DNA of 64,000 bases from Cladorrhinum sp. PSN259 (GCA_033725935.1 MU867106.1:62001-126000); one strand, 5' to 3'. Positions 10,614 through 21,731 are shown, counted from the stretch's first letter. Notes: generated from the letters alone by a model not told the origin. Numbers and translations: made by a program.

Positions 10614-12609
10614 TTATTCCTTTTTGGCTTGACCAGCTTGCTTCTCCAAGTCTTGATCTTCCCCGTCCACTGGTGCCTCCGTAATCACCGACTTTGTCTT
10701 CTTGATTTCCCCCCCATCCGGCGTTCCCTGAACTGGCGGTTGAAGTTCCTCTGCCGTAACATGCCCTTGGCAATCCTTATGGCCACACCTATTCAAATGA
10801 AGCACCGTGGGACCCTCCCCCTTTGGGAACGAACACTTACAATGCCAATAATCCCCATGCTCTGTGTGCTTCGTCTCGTACAAATTCCTGAGCAACTGCG
10901 TAACATTCAAACCCTCCATCTCCTCCAAAATCTCGGAACTCGACTGGAACCGCCGCACCAAAAAGACAGTAACGAACCTGGTTAGAGCCATCACAACCAG
11001 AATGGTCACAGCGACAATGATCCACTTGAGGCGAAACGTCTTGACATCCGTCGTGCGTAACACCAGCTCGCGAGTCCAATCCGTCTGTTTCGCTGCATCC
11101 TTCTGATCATACACATTGGGATACCCCTTGATGCTGTCGGCATCAAAAAGCGTAGCGTCAGTGAAGATGTGACGAGTTGCAACGTAGCTGGCAAGGATCA
11201 ACCGCTTCATGTCCTTCTCGATGCTGCACCCGTCGGCGTCCACAACTCCGCTGAAGCTCGTGACAGAGCAGAGCAAAGCTGATCCGGGCGGAGCAAAGAA
11301 CCCGATGCTGTAGATCATGGGCACTTCTAGAGCGATGCTTAGGACCCGAAGAAGAGGTTCAGCCAGGTCAGGACTGGTGTTTTGCTTGAGGGCGTCGAAG
11401 TTGGTCGAGGTTGTTTTCTTGTACTTCCAAGTCCGCTGTTCCCAGCATGAAAGTGCAGGGCGGCCACGCTTGATTTGGTACGGAGTAGGGTTAGGTTCTC
11501 CCTGCAAGGGCGGTCTGGCCTCTGTCGCGTACCAGGGGTCAGAACCCTGCTTGTAGAAAGCATGGTTGCCCGAGGTGACGAGGATAGCGTAGGAAATGTT
11601 GCCAGACGTCTGACCCTGTTCCTTGAATTGGGGTGGAAGTACAAAGGTGCCGAGTGGGGCGTATGGGCTACCTCGTTGGTCCAGCGGAAGAAAAATGAGA
11701 CTTTCATTACCTGGGTAGTTCCACCCCCTGTATACGTCCCAGTCATTGCCGTCGAACGACTCGGACCTGTCCAGCCATGAGTAATCAGTTGTGCACGCCC
11801 TAGATGTCTCAAGCACAAGGTCAGGAAAACGCTGCAGCCCAAGGTCAGCCCTAGTAACACGAAAGCCGTAGCTCAGGCTCAGAGATTTCTCTCTAGGTCT
11901 GTCAGGTGTCGACTGAGGGCCGGATGTTGTAATGGCCACAAGGTGGTCGGTTTTGAGACGCGTGTCTTCGGCGACGGTTGCGCTGCTGAGAGCTCTCATG
12001 ACGGGCGGAACCCTGAACACAAGATGGTCGAGTATGGCTTCCCTGTTGTCGGCGACGACAACCGGGTAGAATAGGCTGCTGGACTTGACCGGAGCAGCGT
12101 TGCCGGTCTGAATGGAGGCGGGGATCAGGATACCGACAATCAAACCGCCCACCACAACACAGAAAGCAATCACGGAGACGCTGAGTCCGTACTAGACATC
12201 ACGCCAGCCCCGTTTGATCTTGCCAGTGTCTGTGCTCACAATCTCTCCCTTCCAGCAGTGGTAAGCATATAGCGCTAACTGCTTGAAGGCACCCCAGGGT
12301 TCTCCGGCATTCCAGACCGCCAGCAAGCCAACATGTCTGCGAAGCCTTTTGTTTCCTCTGAACAAAACAGCAGCCGTGGCGATGAAATCCCAAAGGTAGC
12401 TGAAAATGAGGGCGAGCATCAGGGAAAGACCGCTTGCAAAGATGATGGTGCTCCTCTCGGAGAGGGAGACAGCCTACACGGCCCCGTCATCATTTGTGGG
12501 CATGTAGAAGGGCTTCAGGAGATGGTATGTGTCGCGATTAGGTGTGACATATTGGAATGTTGCGTTTTTTCTTCTCGAGATATTCGAGCTGGTTTGGAAG
12601 CCGTGACAT
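10614..12609 (-). pseudogene. Disabled copy of a large fungal membrane protein (paralogue of 19013-20971)
   Basis: The minus strand encodes a protein colinear with the intact one at 19013-20971. Shared blocks include FYMPT, LSERS, LRRHVGLLAVWNAGEPW, IQTGN.APV, VMRALSSATVA, CWEQRTWKYK and LLRNLYE. Three lesions are visible. An extra A in an A-run near 12555 separates the start (ATG 12609) from the main frame. TAG at 12474-12476 sits where the paralogue has Trp. TAG at 12192-12194 sits within RDV-stop-YGLSV, where the paralogue has Thr. Downstream of 12173 the frame stays open for 519 codons. The Trp-to-TAG change is a CpA-to-TpA transition on the opposite strand, which fits RIP. The architecture was an N-terminal helix pair, a large Cys-containing extracellular part and a C-terminal helix. 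The family's function is unknown. Confidence 0.75.
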
Positions 12610-14428
12610 GATGGGCAAGTGATTGCTCCTGGCGGGTCACGGCGAAAAGGGAGAACGAACCCAGGAAACAGGGTAGCGAGGAAACCTAGAGAGGGGATGG
12701 AGTATTCCAGCGATGACTTTGAAGTTCGCTTTCAATGCGGACTTGAAGAGTTCAAATCCAGTCGGCTATCGCGGCAACCACGATAATGCCTTGGGTGTCG
12801 ATGAGGCGACTCTTGGGCGTCCACCTACACGGCATAATGCAGCCACACTTTGACAGCAGACTCAGACATAGCGGGGTTACTAGACCCCCAGAGCAGATGA
12901 TTTGTTTGGATTCTGAATGACATATGCAGTGTGATTGGGACCGGCAGTTTGTTTACCAATGGGTCGATTCAACTAGCTCCGTCAATGCAGGATGGCGTTT
13001 TTGGGTCAGCGCTAGGATGCAGACGGATGCCTTCATTGTCTTGGAGGCAGATGTGAACAAAATCGGTATCTACTGACCTCGACACAATGATAGCCCTCAC
13101 ATCTGTTACACTTTACTGTTATCACTTAACGCCAAAAGAAGGACCGAAAGACAAATCAGATCAGCGGCGACAGGGATTAAGCGGGCGGGGGCCTGGACTG
13201 CAGCTGCAATGTTGACAAATAAGAGAAAGACAGCTCACTGACGGCGATAGCCGCACTTACCCATGAATTCCCTAATGTCCACGAAGAATCCTAAAATCGA
13301 TGCCAAGATGAAGCTATTCACAACCCATAGCTGCAACCACGCATATGCAGATCTGAGCCTGCATATGTCAGTGGCTACAATGTTCCATCCCGGTTGATCA
13401 TCCAATTTACGGGACGCCCAATGCTACCACGCATCAATATGCCTTCACCTTTTTGCTGAATGATAGGCTCCCCAGTCGCCGACCACGCGCAGATTTACAC
13501 CACTCGGACAAGTCTCTGGAATCCCGTAACACGAAAGAATGGCACTCTTCTGCCCCGTCGGGAGGGGCCACGTCGTCAAATACACTTTCGGCTTCATGTT
13601 GTGATATAAGTCCAGCGAATTGCGACTGCCTCCGGCTGTGGTGGAAAGAGGAGTGGTGTGATCGCCCTATTTTCCGCGATATCGAGGCTTCCGCAAACGG
13701 TGGTGTTCAGGTGGCTCTCGACAAAGCCCTTCCGTACCCGAAAGAAAGACGTCATTTAATCAGGCTTGGTCGGTCTATCGGGCTAGCGAAGGCACTTGAA
13801 TGGTATGATCTACGTCGAGGGTCGGGTAAAAAGCTGAACGCTTATCCGAATATAGCGAAGTGGTAAGCGCGTAATGTAACTAGCTACGTACTCTCATGTG
13901 AGTCCCTTCTAAAGGGTAGCGCGGCGATTCTCTTCCTGATGATGAAAACAATGATGGCAAAGGTTAAAATATTGTACTTGACGTTTAATATACAGATTAT
14001 GATCTCGTTAGGGATGAGTATTTAGAAGATGTTAAAATTTAGCTTGCAGCGCTTTGTCGCTGTGCGCCAGTCTACAAAGACGTCGGCGCCGGAATTCCGG
14101 GCTGCTCCCTCCTCCACGTGACTGTTGAAAGGCTTCTCTTCTCTCTTCAATATCCTCTACAACATAAATCAAAGACCATTCACCTACGCTTGGAGTCTCG
14201 CCGTCCGCACTGAGAACCTCGAGAATCCGCCGCCAAACCGAGCCGAGACAGCCTCTCTCCGAGAAAAAGACGCTGCTTGAGGGCCAACTAAGACGAACAG
14301 GGACCCCCACGACAAGCTCAACAAGTTTTCCCTAGGGGCAGACAAAACCAGAAGGCTTAGGGGTCTGCAAAACTTTACCTCACTAGTCAAGCTCCTACCG
14401 AACAGTACGGCACCTCAGCTTCCCACCA
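12610..14428. other. Intergenic, no supported gene
   Basis: A 137-codon plus-strand frame at 13453-13866 has no recognisable domain and no typical start context, so it is not called. The remainder is non-coding as far as I can see, turning AT-rich around 13900-14040. Confidence 0.4.
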
Positions 14429-14560
14429 TTGTCGGAGCCGCGCAAGCCACAGATTACTACTCCTAGACGTGCAAAAAATTCTGGAGCCTTATTCAAAACA
14501 AAGAGGGGACCCTCATACCTCTATTGCCTAGCCTCTGACCTAGTGGAAGCCAGACCGAAG

Positions 14561-15061
14561 ATGGAGCATGTAATCCTCGAGTTACAAGACACCGTTGCAC
14601 GCTGGGAGAGAAACGCCCAACACGCCGCCAACGCCGCTGCGCAGCGGCAGGGCCAACCTGTCCCATCACCTGAGCAGCTCGGCGCAATCGTTGAAGGACT
14701 AGCGGTCCGAGAAGCACACTCCGACCGACTGGCCGTCGAAAACCAAGAAATAATTCTCGCCTGGGAAAACATTAGTCTCCGAATTATTCCACACCCTAAC
14801 GACATTCCTCCCACTCCTGACCAAGCTGCGGAAAGGCTAGAAGAGTTAATGACGAGAACTCAACCTAAGGCTGGCGAAGCCCGACCGGAGAATCTAGGAC
14901 CATCATGCAACCACAGGAGCGCCCTCGCCTCGGCACTAGGGCTGCTAGAGGGCACTTCCTGGGACGACCTCTTGGCACAAGTCAAGCTACTCCTCGCACG
15001 AAATGAGCCGCCAATTTCCGGGGATGCTCAGTCTACTGTACCAATACTCGAAACTACCTAA
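14561..15061 (+). CDS. Hypothetical protein with predicted helical segment
   Basis: An open frame runs from a TTG at 14429 to TAA at 15061; its first ATG is at 14561, giving 166 residues. The first 60 residues are helix-favouring and rich in Glu, Ala and Gln (MEHVILELQDTVARWERNAQ). A second helical stretch follows around VEGLAVREAHSDRLAVENQE. No domain, signal peptide or membrane segment is recognised. It sits between a gene-poor stretch and the degraded dCTP-deaminase-like copy, so it may be a fragment of a mobile element or a spurious frame. Codon use is GC-rich, unlike the AT-rich relic just downstream. Confidence 0.3.
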   Translation: MEHVILELQDTVARWERNAQHAANAAAQRQGQPVPSPEQLGAIVEGLAVREAHSDRLAVENQEIILAWENISLRIIPHPNDIPPTPDQAAERLEELMTRTQPKAGEARPENLGPSCNHRSALASALGLLEGTSWDDLLAQVKLLLARNEPPISGDAQSTVPILETT

Positions 15062-15384
15062 ACCTAGACCCCTGAGGACGGACCCGGGGACTTCGTGCAC
15101 GGATATAATGTCCCTCAAAGAGAGTTACTATGCTCCTGCGGGCGGATGCGAACAGGATCGCCACGCAAAGAGATTTGGTATAATAGTAGAACTGTTACAG
15201 CGCCGTTGGCCGCGCAAGGATTACAAGGTGATGGTAAAGCCTCCCAGTGGTCGGAGCCTTGTCTGACGCCTTAGAGTACCAGTGCCGAATCACGGATGTC
15301 CAGAACTCTCTATTCATAATATTATTATCTTGGATGGCCAGTGATGGAACCCTAGGCAAAAAGACCAAGACTAACGGACTCTAA
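15062..15384. other. Intergenic, no gene seen
   Basis: No supported gene. The sequence turns AT-rich toward the degraded copy that begins near 15385. Confidence 0.4.
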
Positions 15385-15748
15385 GGTTATTAAGGATCAC
15401 CTAGGGCAGATATCTCGTCGAGTTCAATAAAGCGATTAATATCCTACTCGATTATATCGACCAAGTATTTATTCTGTCATCGCTTTAGCAGTCGGGTATT
15501 ACATTTATTGCGGGCATGATCGACTCGGGATATAAAAGGGTATAAATGCGCTGCTTAATATGCGTAATACTCTTAGGATTATCTTGTGTCGGGATATAGA
15601 GCTAGGGCAGATTTGTTTTTATAGGATAGGGAGCGTTAAAAGGTATAGTGGGATTTACCAGAATTCTGTTTTTAATATCAGGGGAGATGGGAAGGTTCCG
15701 TTGTTTAACGAGGAGCCGTTAATGCCGCCGCAGCTACCAGAGCATTGA
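15385..15748 (+). pseudogene. RIP-degraded relic of a dCTP deaminase/dUTPase-like gene
   Basis: Translation gives segments aligning with the C-terminal two thirds of the intact protein at 26912-27481: YLVEFNKAI, then QVFILSSL-stop-QSG (intact copy QVFVRSSLWRSG). These are followed by AGMIDSGYKR (intact AGVVDSGYKG). After a frame change come RDIELGQICFYRI (intact RDAKLGQICFHRM) and YSGIYQNSV. The final part ends at TGA 15746-15748. Stops fall where Trp or Gln codons are expected, and the relic is markedly more AT-rich than the intact gene. Both observations fit many C-to-T/G-to-A transitions from repeat-induced point mutation. The first part of the gene is missing or unrecognisable. This copy cannot make an active enzyme. 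Confidence 0.75.
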
Positions 15749-16132
15749 TTTAGAAAAGGTCATTATGTAGGGTTTTGATAAGACTCCTATGGTGGCAGCT
15801 GTCGGGTATTTACTTCTGTTGATTGTGGCTTGACAAATAATGTGTGGGCCTGGCAACAATTCATTGCCTGGTTTGAGCACCGAGCTGATGGGGAGCAACT
15901 CCCGGCGCGTACAGATCAGAAGAACAATCAGAAACGCTTCAGACATTCATTAATTATATCTGCGCTTGACACAATTTAGGTTACTTTTTTTTTTATACCA
16001 AACTTCATTCTACCGCATCTGAATGCTCGCCAACATCATTATGCCTCCGATATCAAACCTTCAACAATAAATTATACCCTAAGCTAGATACAGGTGGTTG
16101 TCGCGCAGGATGCTAGTAGTGCATCACAGCAA
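15749..16132. other. Intergenic, no gene seen
   Basis: Contains the 3' flank of the fasciclin-like gene on the minus strand and a short T-run near 15985. No coding evidence. Confidence 0.4.
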
Positions 16133-17334
16133 TTACAGATGACCGTAAACGTGAACCATGGCCGTGAAAACAACTGCCCAGATGGCAACAGACCAGGAGA
16201 AAACGTGCACGGTATGACCACTACCGGTGGCGACGGGTGAGGTAGCGGTAGCCGACTTAGTGGGAGTCGAGGATGGACCCAATATCTGCGGTACCCTTCG
16301 GTCAGCAAGCCTAACATCAACCCATTCTTTCCTGTATCTGCTGTTGACGCACCTTATCAATACTATGCAAAACTCCGTTTTTGATGATGACATCCCCATT
16401 CACTATCTTGGCATCATTCAGGTAGTAAGCGCCGTCCTTGAAGGTGACCGTAACCTTCTCTCCAGCCAGGGACACAAAGGTGCTTCCCTCACGGAGCTGC
16501 GGGGTATAAGCCGTGACGTTGACCAAGACGTGGCGTTGCAATACCTTGGTTAACTCGGCGTCCGGAAGGGTGTTCGCACTGGCAAGAGCGGCATCCGTTG
16601 GGGCCAGGACCGTAATGCCCGCGCGGTTGTCAACGTCGGAGAGAAGGCCGGTCTTGTTGAGGGCTGAGAGGAACGTCCCAGTACTGAGTGACGAAACTTT
16701 GAGGCTCTCGGAGAGAGGTGCTGGAACAGTAAAGACACTTTTTTTTTTAGAGGGAAAAGGGCTGTCAGAAAAGAAACGGCATCATTCACAGAACTGTGGG
16801 CGCTACTCACCCGCCAACAGGACGGATCAGCCCGCCATCAAATGGAATATCAGGACCGACAACGCTGACGTTAATTGCGAGGCCGGAGAAGATAAGGGGC
16901 CACACTTGGCCGGGGATGCATTTCTCAACGACGGTTTGGTTGCGTCCTGGCCCGAGGTTGACGAGTTGGGGATCGTCAAGGAAGGTTTGCCGAGCGGTGC
17001 CGGGAGCTACGGCAGTGTCACGCCTTTGCCTTTGACTGTGGGTGTTTGTTGTCTGGCATTCGATCTCCTCTGGTGTGGGGCGGGGCTCTCCGTCGTCTTG
17101 CCGTCGTCGAGAACCAGCGGCATTGGCACGGTTGAGGTTGGCCTCACGGATGGCGTCGTTGGTAGAGGCATAGATTAACAAGCCCGGGCCAGCAGCATTA
17201 GCAATCGAGGGAACTTGGGCTGCAATCCGGGCGAAATCAGTGAAGCCGTTAGCTTGGAGAGCTGCGTTGAGGCTCTGGGACAGGGCTGGGGCGGCGCTGA
17301 GGCCGAGCAGCAGCGTCATGCAGTGTCGTAGCAT
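16133..17334 (-). CDS. Secreted fasciclin (FAS1)-domain surface protein with C-terminal anchor signal
   Basis: Three exons (16811-17334, 16353-16737, 16133-16285) join in frame to 353 residues. The first intron ends in an unusual A-run acceptor (AAAAG). The Met at 17334 starts a signal peptide (MLRHCMTLLLGLSAAPALSQ). A first, diverged FAS1-like half follows (ALQANGFTDFARIAAQVP, GLLIYASTNDAI). The second FAS1 domain is clear: FLSALNKTGLLSDVD, ITVLAPTDAALAS, LQRHVLVN, and the H2-like ending VINGDVIIKNGVLHSIDK type (NGDVIIKNGVLHSIDK). The tail is Ser/Thr-rich with a final hydrophobic helix (FSWSVAIWAVVFTAMVHVYG), as in GPI-anchored adhesins. FAS1 proteins mediate cell-surface adhesion or wall interactions. 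The gene looks intact. Confidence 0.82.
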
Positions 17335-18521
17335 CGTGGACGAAGGCTTTCGCGGTGGTAAAAGTGAGCAAGATGGAAGATATCTACAGATATAGGCTAG
17401 GCTCAGTGATGTAGAGGGGGTAGTCTTCCACCCTTTTAAAGACTTACAGACGGCCGCGGAAAGACACGAGTACAAACATATACGTCGCCGCCTCGTATTC
17501 TTGATGCCAATATGGCAGGGTTCATGTGGTGTAGACTACACACAGATGGGAATACTCCCCATGTCATCCAAGAGAGCGGCTCAAGCTGCATCCAATTTGC
17601 AGCGACATCCCCACTTTGGGACCGAGGGCGTCCCGTCGTGGCTTCGAGGTTGCCAGTAGGGAACTCGAGAGTGGTCAGGATGGCCGGACAGGTCAGCGAA
17701 GGTCGCCGATTCGGGCATGAAGCCTTATCCTCCAAACCTGTCATTCCAGCATGACAAAGTGCAATATATTGCACCAAGGTCGCATTGGCCATCCAAAAGT
17801 CGAGTTGATCGCCCGGGATGGAGCTTTGCAGCCATTGACATATGCAGGCTGCAAGTCTTGGCGGCACGGTTGGGCGTTCAGCTTCATGTCGACAGCCGAA
17901 CTAGGAAAAATCAGCAAATCCATGGCAATAGTGGCTTCAGGGTAGTTAGCTAGGATCATGTAGGTGGCTCTCGCTCATTGGGCTACCTCCCCCAACCCAG
18001 CCGTCGGAATAAGCCGCCTAGTATTCCAATTCGTCTCTCGAATCATCCTGTGCAACAGTGACAATCTCATCAAATACGCCATGTCACATTTGATGCGCGG
18101 CCATGTTCAGCGTTCTCGGACAAGGCTCCGGCGACCGACCACTAGCCCCAGCGATGTCGGGCGTAGGGTATGGATGACTTGATGCTGTACAAACAAATGA
18201 ATAAAAAAAAAAAAAAAATACACAAGATTGTTGCCAGCAGCCATCCAAGGAAGGAATTTGATAGGTGGCCTGGCTGCCGTCTCCATATTACACAGCATAT
18301 GCATTCGCAAGCAAGCTAATCACTGGGCATCTATCCCATAGCCCATTTGTCAATATTACCACGAAGTGGCTTGCTGCATTGTGATGTGTTCGGCAGATGC
18401 CCAAGCTCCCCTGTTCAACTTCAATCTGGGCCCAAAGGACCAGTTCTCCTTGCCGATGCAGCCGACTGCGAGTTGGCATGTCTACACTAGCCCTTTTCAT
18501 CACGACCTCATGATTGGTGAA
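17335..18521. other. Intergenic, no supported gene
   Basis: Minus-strand frames around 17436-17959 have no domain or splice logic and are not called. A run of A's lies near 18205-18219. No RNA gene is seen. Confidence 0.4.

Positions 18522-18545
<24 letters not shown>
18522..18545. repeat. Poly-G run (24 G)
   Basis: An uninterrupted run of 24 G's immediately left of a low-quality stretch and an assembly gap. Together with the C-run on the other side of the gap it probably represents one difficult homopolymer tract. Confidence 0.9.
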
Positions 18546-18550
<5 letters not shown>

Positions 18551-18552
<2 letters not shown>

Positions 18553-18653
18553 CTATGTGGTGGGTGGAACCCCCGCCAAGGGGGTAAACGCCCCAAATTT
18601 CAAAGCGAACCAAAAAAATTGGGCAATGAGCCCCCGTTGCCAANNNNNNNNNN

Positions 18654-18699
<46 letters not shown>

Positions 18700-18710
18700 C
18701 CCCCCCCCCG

Positions 18711-18743
<33 letters not shown>

Positions 18744-18839
18744 CATGACTATGAGGAGGGTGGAAGCACGGCCTCTGGGCTTCTCGAGCCTCATTGCAAT
18801 GCGATCCCAATAAGATGGTCAATGAGCTCCCGTTGCCAT
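18551..18839. other. Assembly gap with the same sequence on both sides (likely misassembly)
   Basis: Ten N's lie at 18644-18653. They are followed by a C-run (18655-18742) broken by G at only two positions. The 93 bases left of the gap (18551-18643) are an error-rich version of the bases right of the C-run (18747-18839). Both begin GACTATG, share a GGGTGGAA segment, and end with CAATGAGC.CCCGTTGCCA. The left version has extra C and G bases. This pattern suggests one locus represented twice because two contig ends were not merged. Confidence 0.8.
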
Positions 18840-19012
18840 TGAACGCCTGACAGGGCAGAATGTGAGCAGAGTTTAAACTCCTTCCCGCTTCCCTCTTCAC
18901 CTCATACTTTGGTTTTGCTCAAACTTTTTCCATTCTCCCTACTTCTTCCCTACGGTTCATCTACCTCTGGCCGCTTTTCCCCACCAACTAGCAAACCTGC
19001 GCCCCCGAAGCC

Positions 19013-20971
19013 ATGGACTCGGACAAGGTTATTGAAATTCCATATGTCATCCCTGACAAAAGCTCATACCGGCTCATGGTGCCCTTTTACATGCCGACCG
19101 AGAATGGTCGGGTGTGGGCCGTCGCCCTCTCGGAGCGAAGCGGAGCGGTCTTCAACGCTGCCCTCGCGATATTGCTCAGTCTCATCTTTTCATACATTTG
19201 GCTCTCCATCGCCGCAGTCGCTGTGTGGTTCGACGGCGGACGGAGACTGCGGAGGTACGTCGGACTGCTATCCGTCTGGAATGCTGGGGAGCCCTGGACT
19301 GCCTTCAAGCAGATGGGGTACTACGCCTTTTACTGCTTCCAGCGGAACGAAGACGGCCGTGGACGTCGGGACTGGCGTGACTTTACCTACGGAGTTTCCA
19401 TTGCCTTGGTCGGCTTTATCGTCGCCCTGGGCGGCCAGGCAGTCAGCATCTTCGTCCCTTCCCTTATCCAAACCGGCAATGTCGCCCCTGTGAACCCGAA
19501 TGTCCTGTACTACCCGGCCAGCCAATCTGGCGACCAGAGGATTCTCCAACAGTTCGCTCTCAAGGTCCCGTCCGTCATGCGTGCTCTCAGCACCGCAACC
19601 ATTGCACGAGAGGAACTCAAGAAGTTTGTTCACATCAGCACACCCAACCCGCAGCCTTCGTCACAGCAGGGGGATCTAAGCCTCAGTTTCAACTACGACT
19701 ATTCCCTCACGGGGATGCATTTTGGCCTACAGCACCTACCAGCTCTCAAGCTAGAAATCCGCGGGGCATGCGCTACAGAGTACAACTGGCTGGCTGAGTC
19801 GACTGCCACCAACGAAACCTACTTCCTCTGGAACAAGCCGACGACCAGCGTCACTGTCCAATCGGACGAATCCAGCATCCGCTCACCCCCCATCGGCAGC
19901 TTTGTGCTTCACCCCAACGCTACAGATCAAGTCCTCACCACGGGTAACATCTCGTACGGCATCGTCATTGGCTCCGCCAACAGGCCGTCCCTCAACGCCG
20001 GCGAAGATCCCTGGTACGCAACCGAGCTGCGCCCGCCCAATGCGACCAAGGCGGAGCACAATGCTAATTATTGGATCAAACGCCGCCGCCCTGTCCTGTC
20101 CTGCTGGGAACAGCGGACCTGGGAGTATCGCGGTAACCGCTCGACCAACTTTTCTGCACTGAATCGGACCACCACTCCCGACCTCTCTCGGCCTCTCCTC
20201 ACCGTCTTGCGTACAGCTCTCGGGAGACCAATGGTTGTCACGGTCGGTATCCACGCCGGCGACTCGGCCCTCCTGTGCCGCACCACGAGCTCGAGGGGAG
20301 TAGTGGACGGCGCCAGATGCAACATCTACACGGACATGGAACGGCTGATCCTCGCCAGCTTCGTGGCTACTCAGCACGTTTTTACCGACAGCACGCTGTT
20401 CCAGGATGAGGGCGACTATCCCAATGTGTACAAGCCCGCCGAGGCGACCAAAGTGCTGGATGGAAGTGACGGTTTCGTCTTGTACACGACCAACGTCCAG
20501 ACGTTCAGCATGATCGGCATCATTGTCATTGCCGTCTGCCTTTTAACCTTTTTCGTCGGTCGCTTCATTGCTGTGAGACTGGTGGGAAGGCTGTTGGATA
20601 AGAGGAACATCTGGAGCGAGATGGAGCTGCTCGGGAGTCCTGCGCATTTGTTTCGAAATCTCTACGAATCAAATGCTGGAAAGCACGAGGAGTATTGGCC
20701 TTGTGACTCCAGATTTCCGACCGGAGATGATGATAGAAAGTTTGAGCTCCTGGCTTGTGGTCATGGCAAGGAAGAGTGCTACGGACATATTGATACTAAG
20801 GCGAATGGGGGATCGGGAGAGGGTGTTGAAGGTGGACCTCTCCTTATGGCAACTGCTGCCCAACAGGGTGGGAGCAAAGCGGGTGTTGACGCTGTGGTCA
20901 GGCCTGTAAATGGTGATGGAGATGAGCACTCGGCTGATCAGGATCCGGAGAAACCAGTCTCTTCCCCCTGA
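19013..20971 (+). CDS. Large fungal-specific membrane protein of unknown function (intact paralogue)
   Basis: An intronless 652-residue frame from ATG 19013 (context AGCCATGGAC) to TGA 20971. There is a hydrophobic helix at about residues 48-70 (ALAILLSLIFSYIWLSIAAV). A conserved LRRYVGLLSVWNAGEPW block and another helix at about 125-150 follow. A long extracellular-type region then carries several N-x-S/T sites and Cys residues (GACATEYNW, PVLSCWEQRTWEYRGN, SALLCRTTSSRGVVDGARCN). A C-terminal helix lies near 500-525 (IIVIAVCLLTFFVGRFIAV), followed by an acidic, Gly-rich tail. I do not recognise a named domain. The broken copy at 10614-12609 is clearly paralogous, and the two are transcribed away from each other about 6.4 kb apart. 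The topology suggests a plasma-membrane or endomembrane protein with a glycosylated lumenal part. Confidence 0.8.
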   Translation: MDSDKVIEIPYVIPDKSSYRLMVPFYMPTENGRVWAVALSERSGAVFNAALAILLSLIFSYIWLSIAAVAVWFDGGRRLRRYVGLLSVWNAGEPWTAFKQMGYYAFYCFQRNEDGRGRRDWRDFTYGVSIALVGFIVALGGQAVSIFVPSLIQTGNVAPVNPNVLYYPASQSGDQRILQQFALKVPSVMRALSTATIAREELKKFVHISTPNPQPSSQQGDLSLSFNYDYSLTGMHFGLQHLPALKLEIRGACATEYNWLAESTATNETYFLWNKPTTSVTVQSDESSIRSPPIGSFVLHPNATDQVLTTGNISYGIVIGSANRPSLNAGEDPWYATELRPPNATKAEHNANYWIKRRRPVLSCWEQRTWEYRGNRSTNFSALNRTTTPDLSRPLLTVLRTALGRPMVVTVGIHAGDSALLCRTTSSRGVVDGARCNIYTDMERLILASFVATQHVFTDSTLFQDEGDYPNVYKPAEATKVLDGSDGFVLYTTNVQTFSMIGIIVIAVCLLTFFVGRFIAVRLVGRLLDKRNIWSEMELLGSPAHLFRNLYESNAGKHEEYWPCDSRFPTGDDDRKFELLACGHGKEECYGHIDTKANGGSGEGVEGGPLLMATAAQQGGSKAGVDAVVRPVNGDGDEHSADQDPEKPVSSP

Positions 20972-21698
20972 AACTTGAACCGAGCCACGTCAGTTTCCAC
21001 CAAGGTTGTCAAGGGAGGAATAGATTGATTTCAGTTACTTGGCTTGTGGCTTTGTTTAGTCTGGCTTCTAGCATTTAGTGTCGATTCAATTGTCTGCTGA
21101 CGTTCACTCTCTCTCAACTTGAAAATGTGGCCCCGCGGCGGCTTTTACTGGCAGTTCTGATACCCAAGGTTCCTGTCACATCTAGAAGCCATAAACCAAT
21201 GCCGACGATAAGCAGCTAATATCCCCTGAATTATTATAGAAAAATTGCTTAATAAAAGAGAAAAAAGTGTATATTTCCTAAAGATATCTTATGTAAGCTA
21301 ATTATGCTCATTACCTATTACGCCCCAAGGCATTTGGTGTCGCAAGGACAGTGGACGGTTGGGCCAGCAGAGAGAGGCATCTGCAAGTTACTACCTATAT
21401 CAGTGTCCGGCACGCGCCATCCCGACCCGACAGACTGGTTGGGCGGTAGGTCCTATTCATAGGGCACATAAGCAAGAGGAAGCGCTGGCAGAAGATGTAT
21501 GGGCCGCATCGGAAGGAGTACTGCGATGTTGTGTTAGGGCTTCCAGCGTTGTTGAGAATTTATAATATCTCCCCAGCCCTCTGCCCATACAGTGTGTGCA
21601 AGACGTGTCTGATACCAATATACCAATATTTTTACCTTTAATCTTCCGAGATCTCCAGAACCAGCCCCCGTTATTTATGTTCTCATTCGTTCGTTATT
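20972..21698. other. Intergenic, no gene seen
   Basis: Contains the 3' flank of the membrane protein gene and then AT-rich sequence approaching the transposon. No coding evidence. Confidence 0.4.
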
Positions 21699-21731
21699 GA
21701 TTCTGAGCGTTATCGGGCATAACGGGAAAAA
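21699..21731 (+). repeat. Dispersed repeat segment, left flank of the transposon
   Basis: The segment containing CTGAGCGTTATCGGGCATAA is nearly repeated at 29389-29416. A second matching pair flanks the other side of the transposon (23641-23661 and 29496-29516). See the finding on nested insertion. Confidence 0.55.

Noticed and set aside
13453..13866. 137-codon plus-strand open frame
   Set aside because: No domain, no signal, no good start context and no conserved-looking segments.
14429..14560. Upstream extension of the hypothetical protein at 14561
   Set aside because: Begins at TTG with no ATG; no evidence for an intron that would supply a start.
16738..16810. Stop codon and A-run between the two fasciclin exons suggesting a pseudogene
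   Set aside because: An intron 16738-16810 ending at an A-rich acceptor restores a continuous FAS1 protein.
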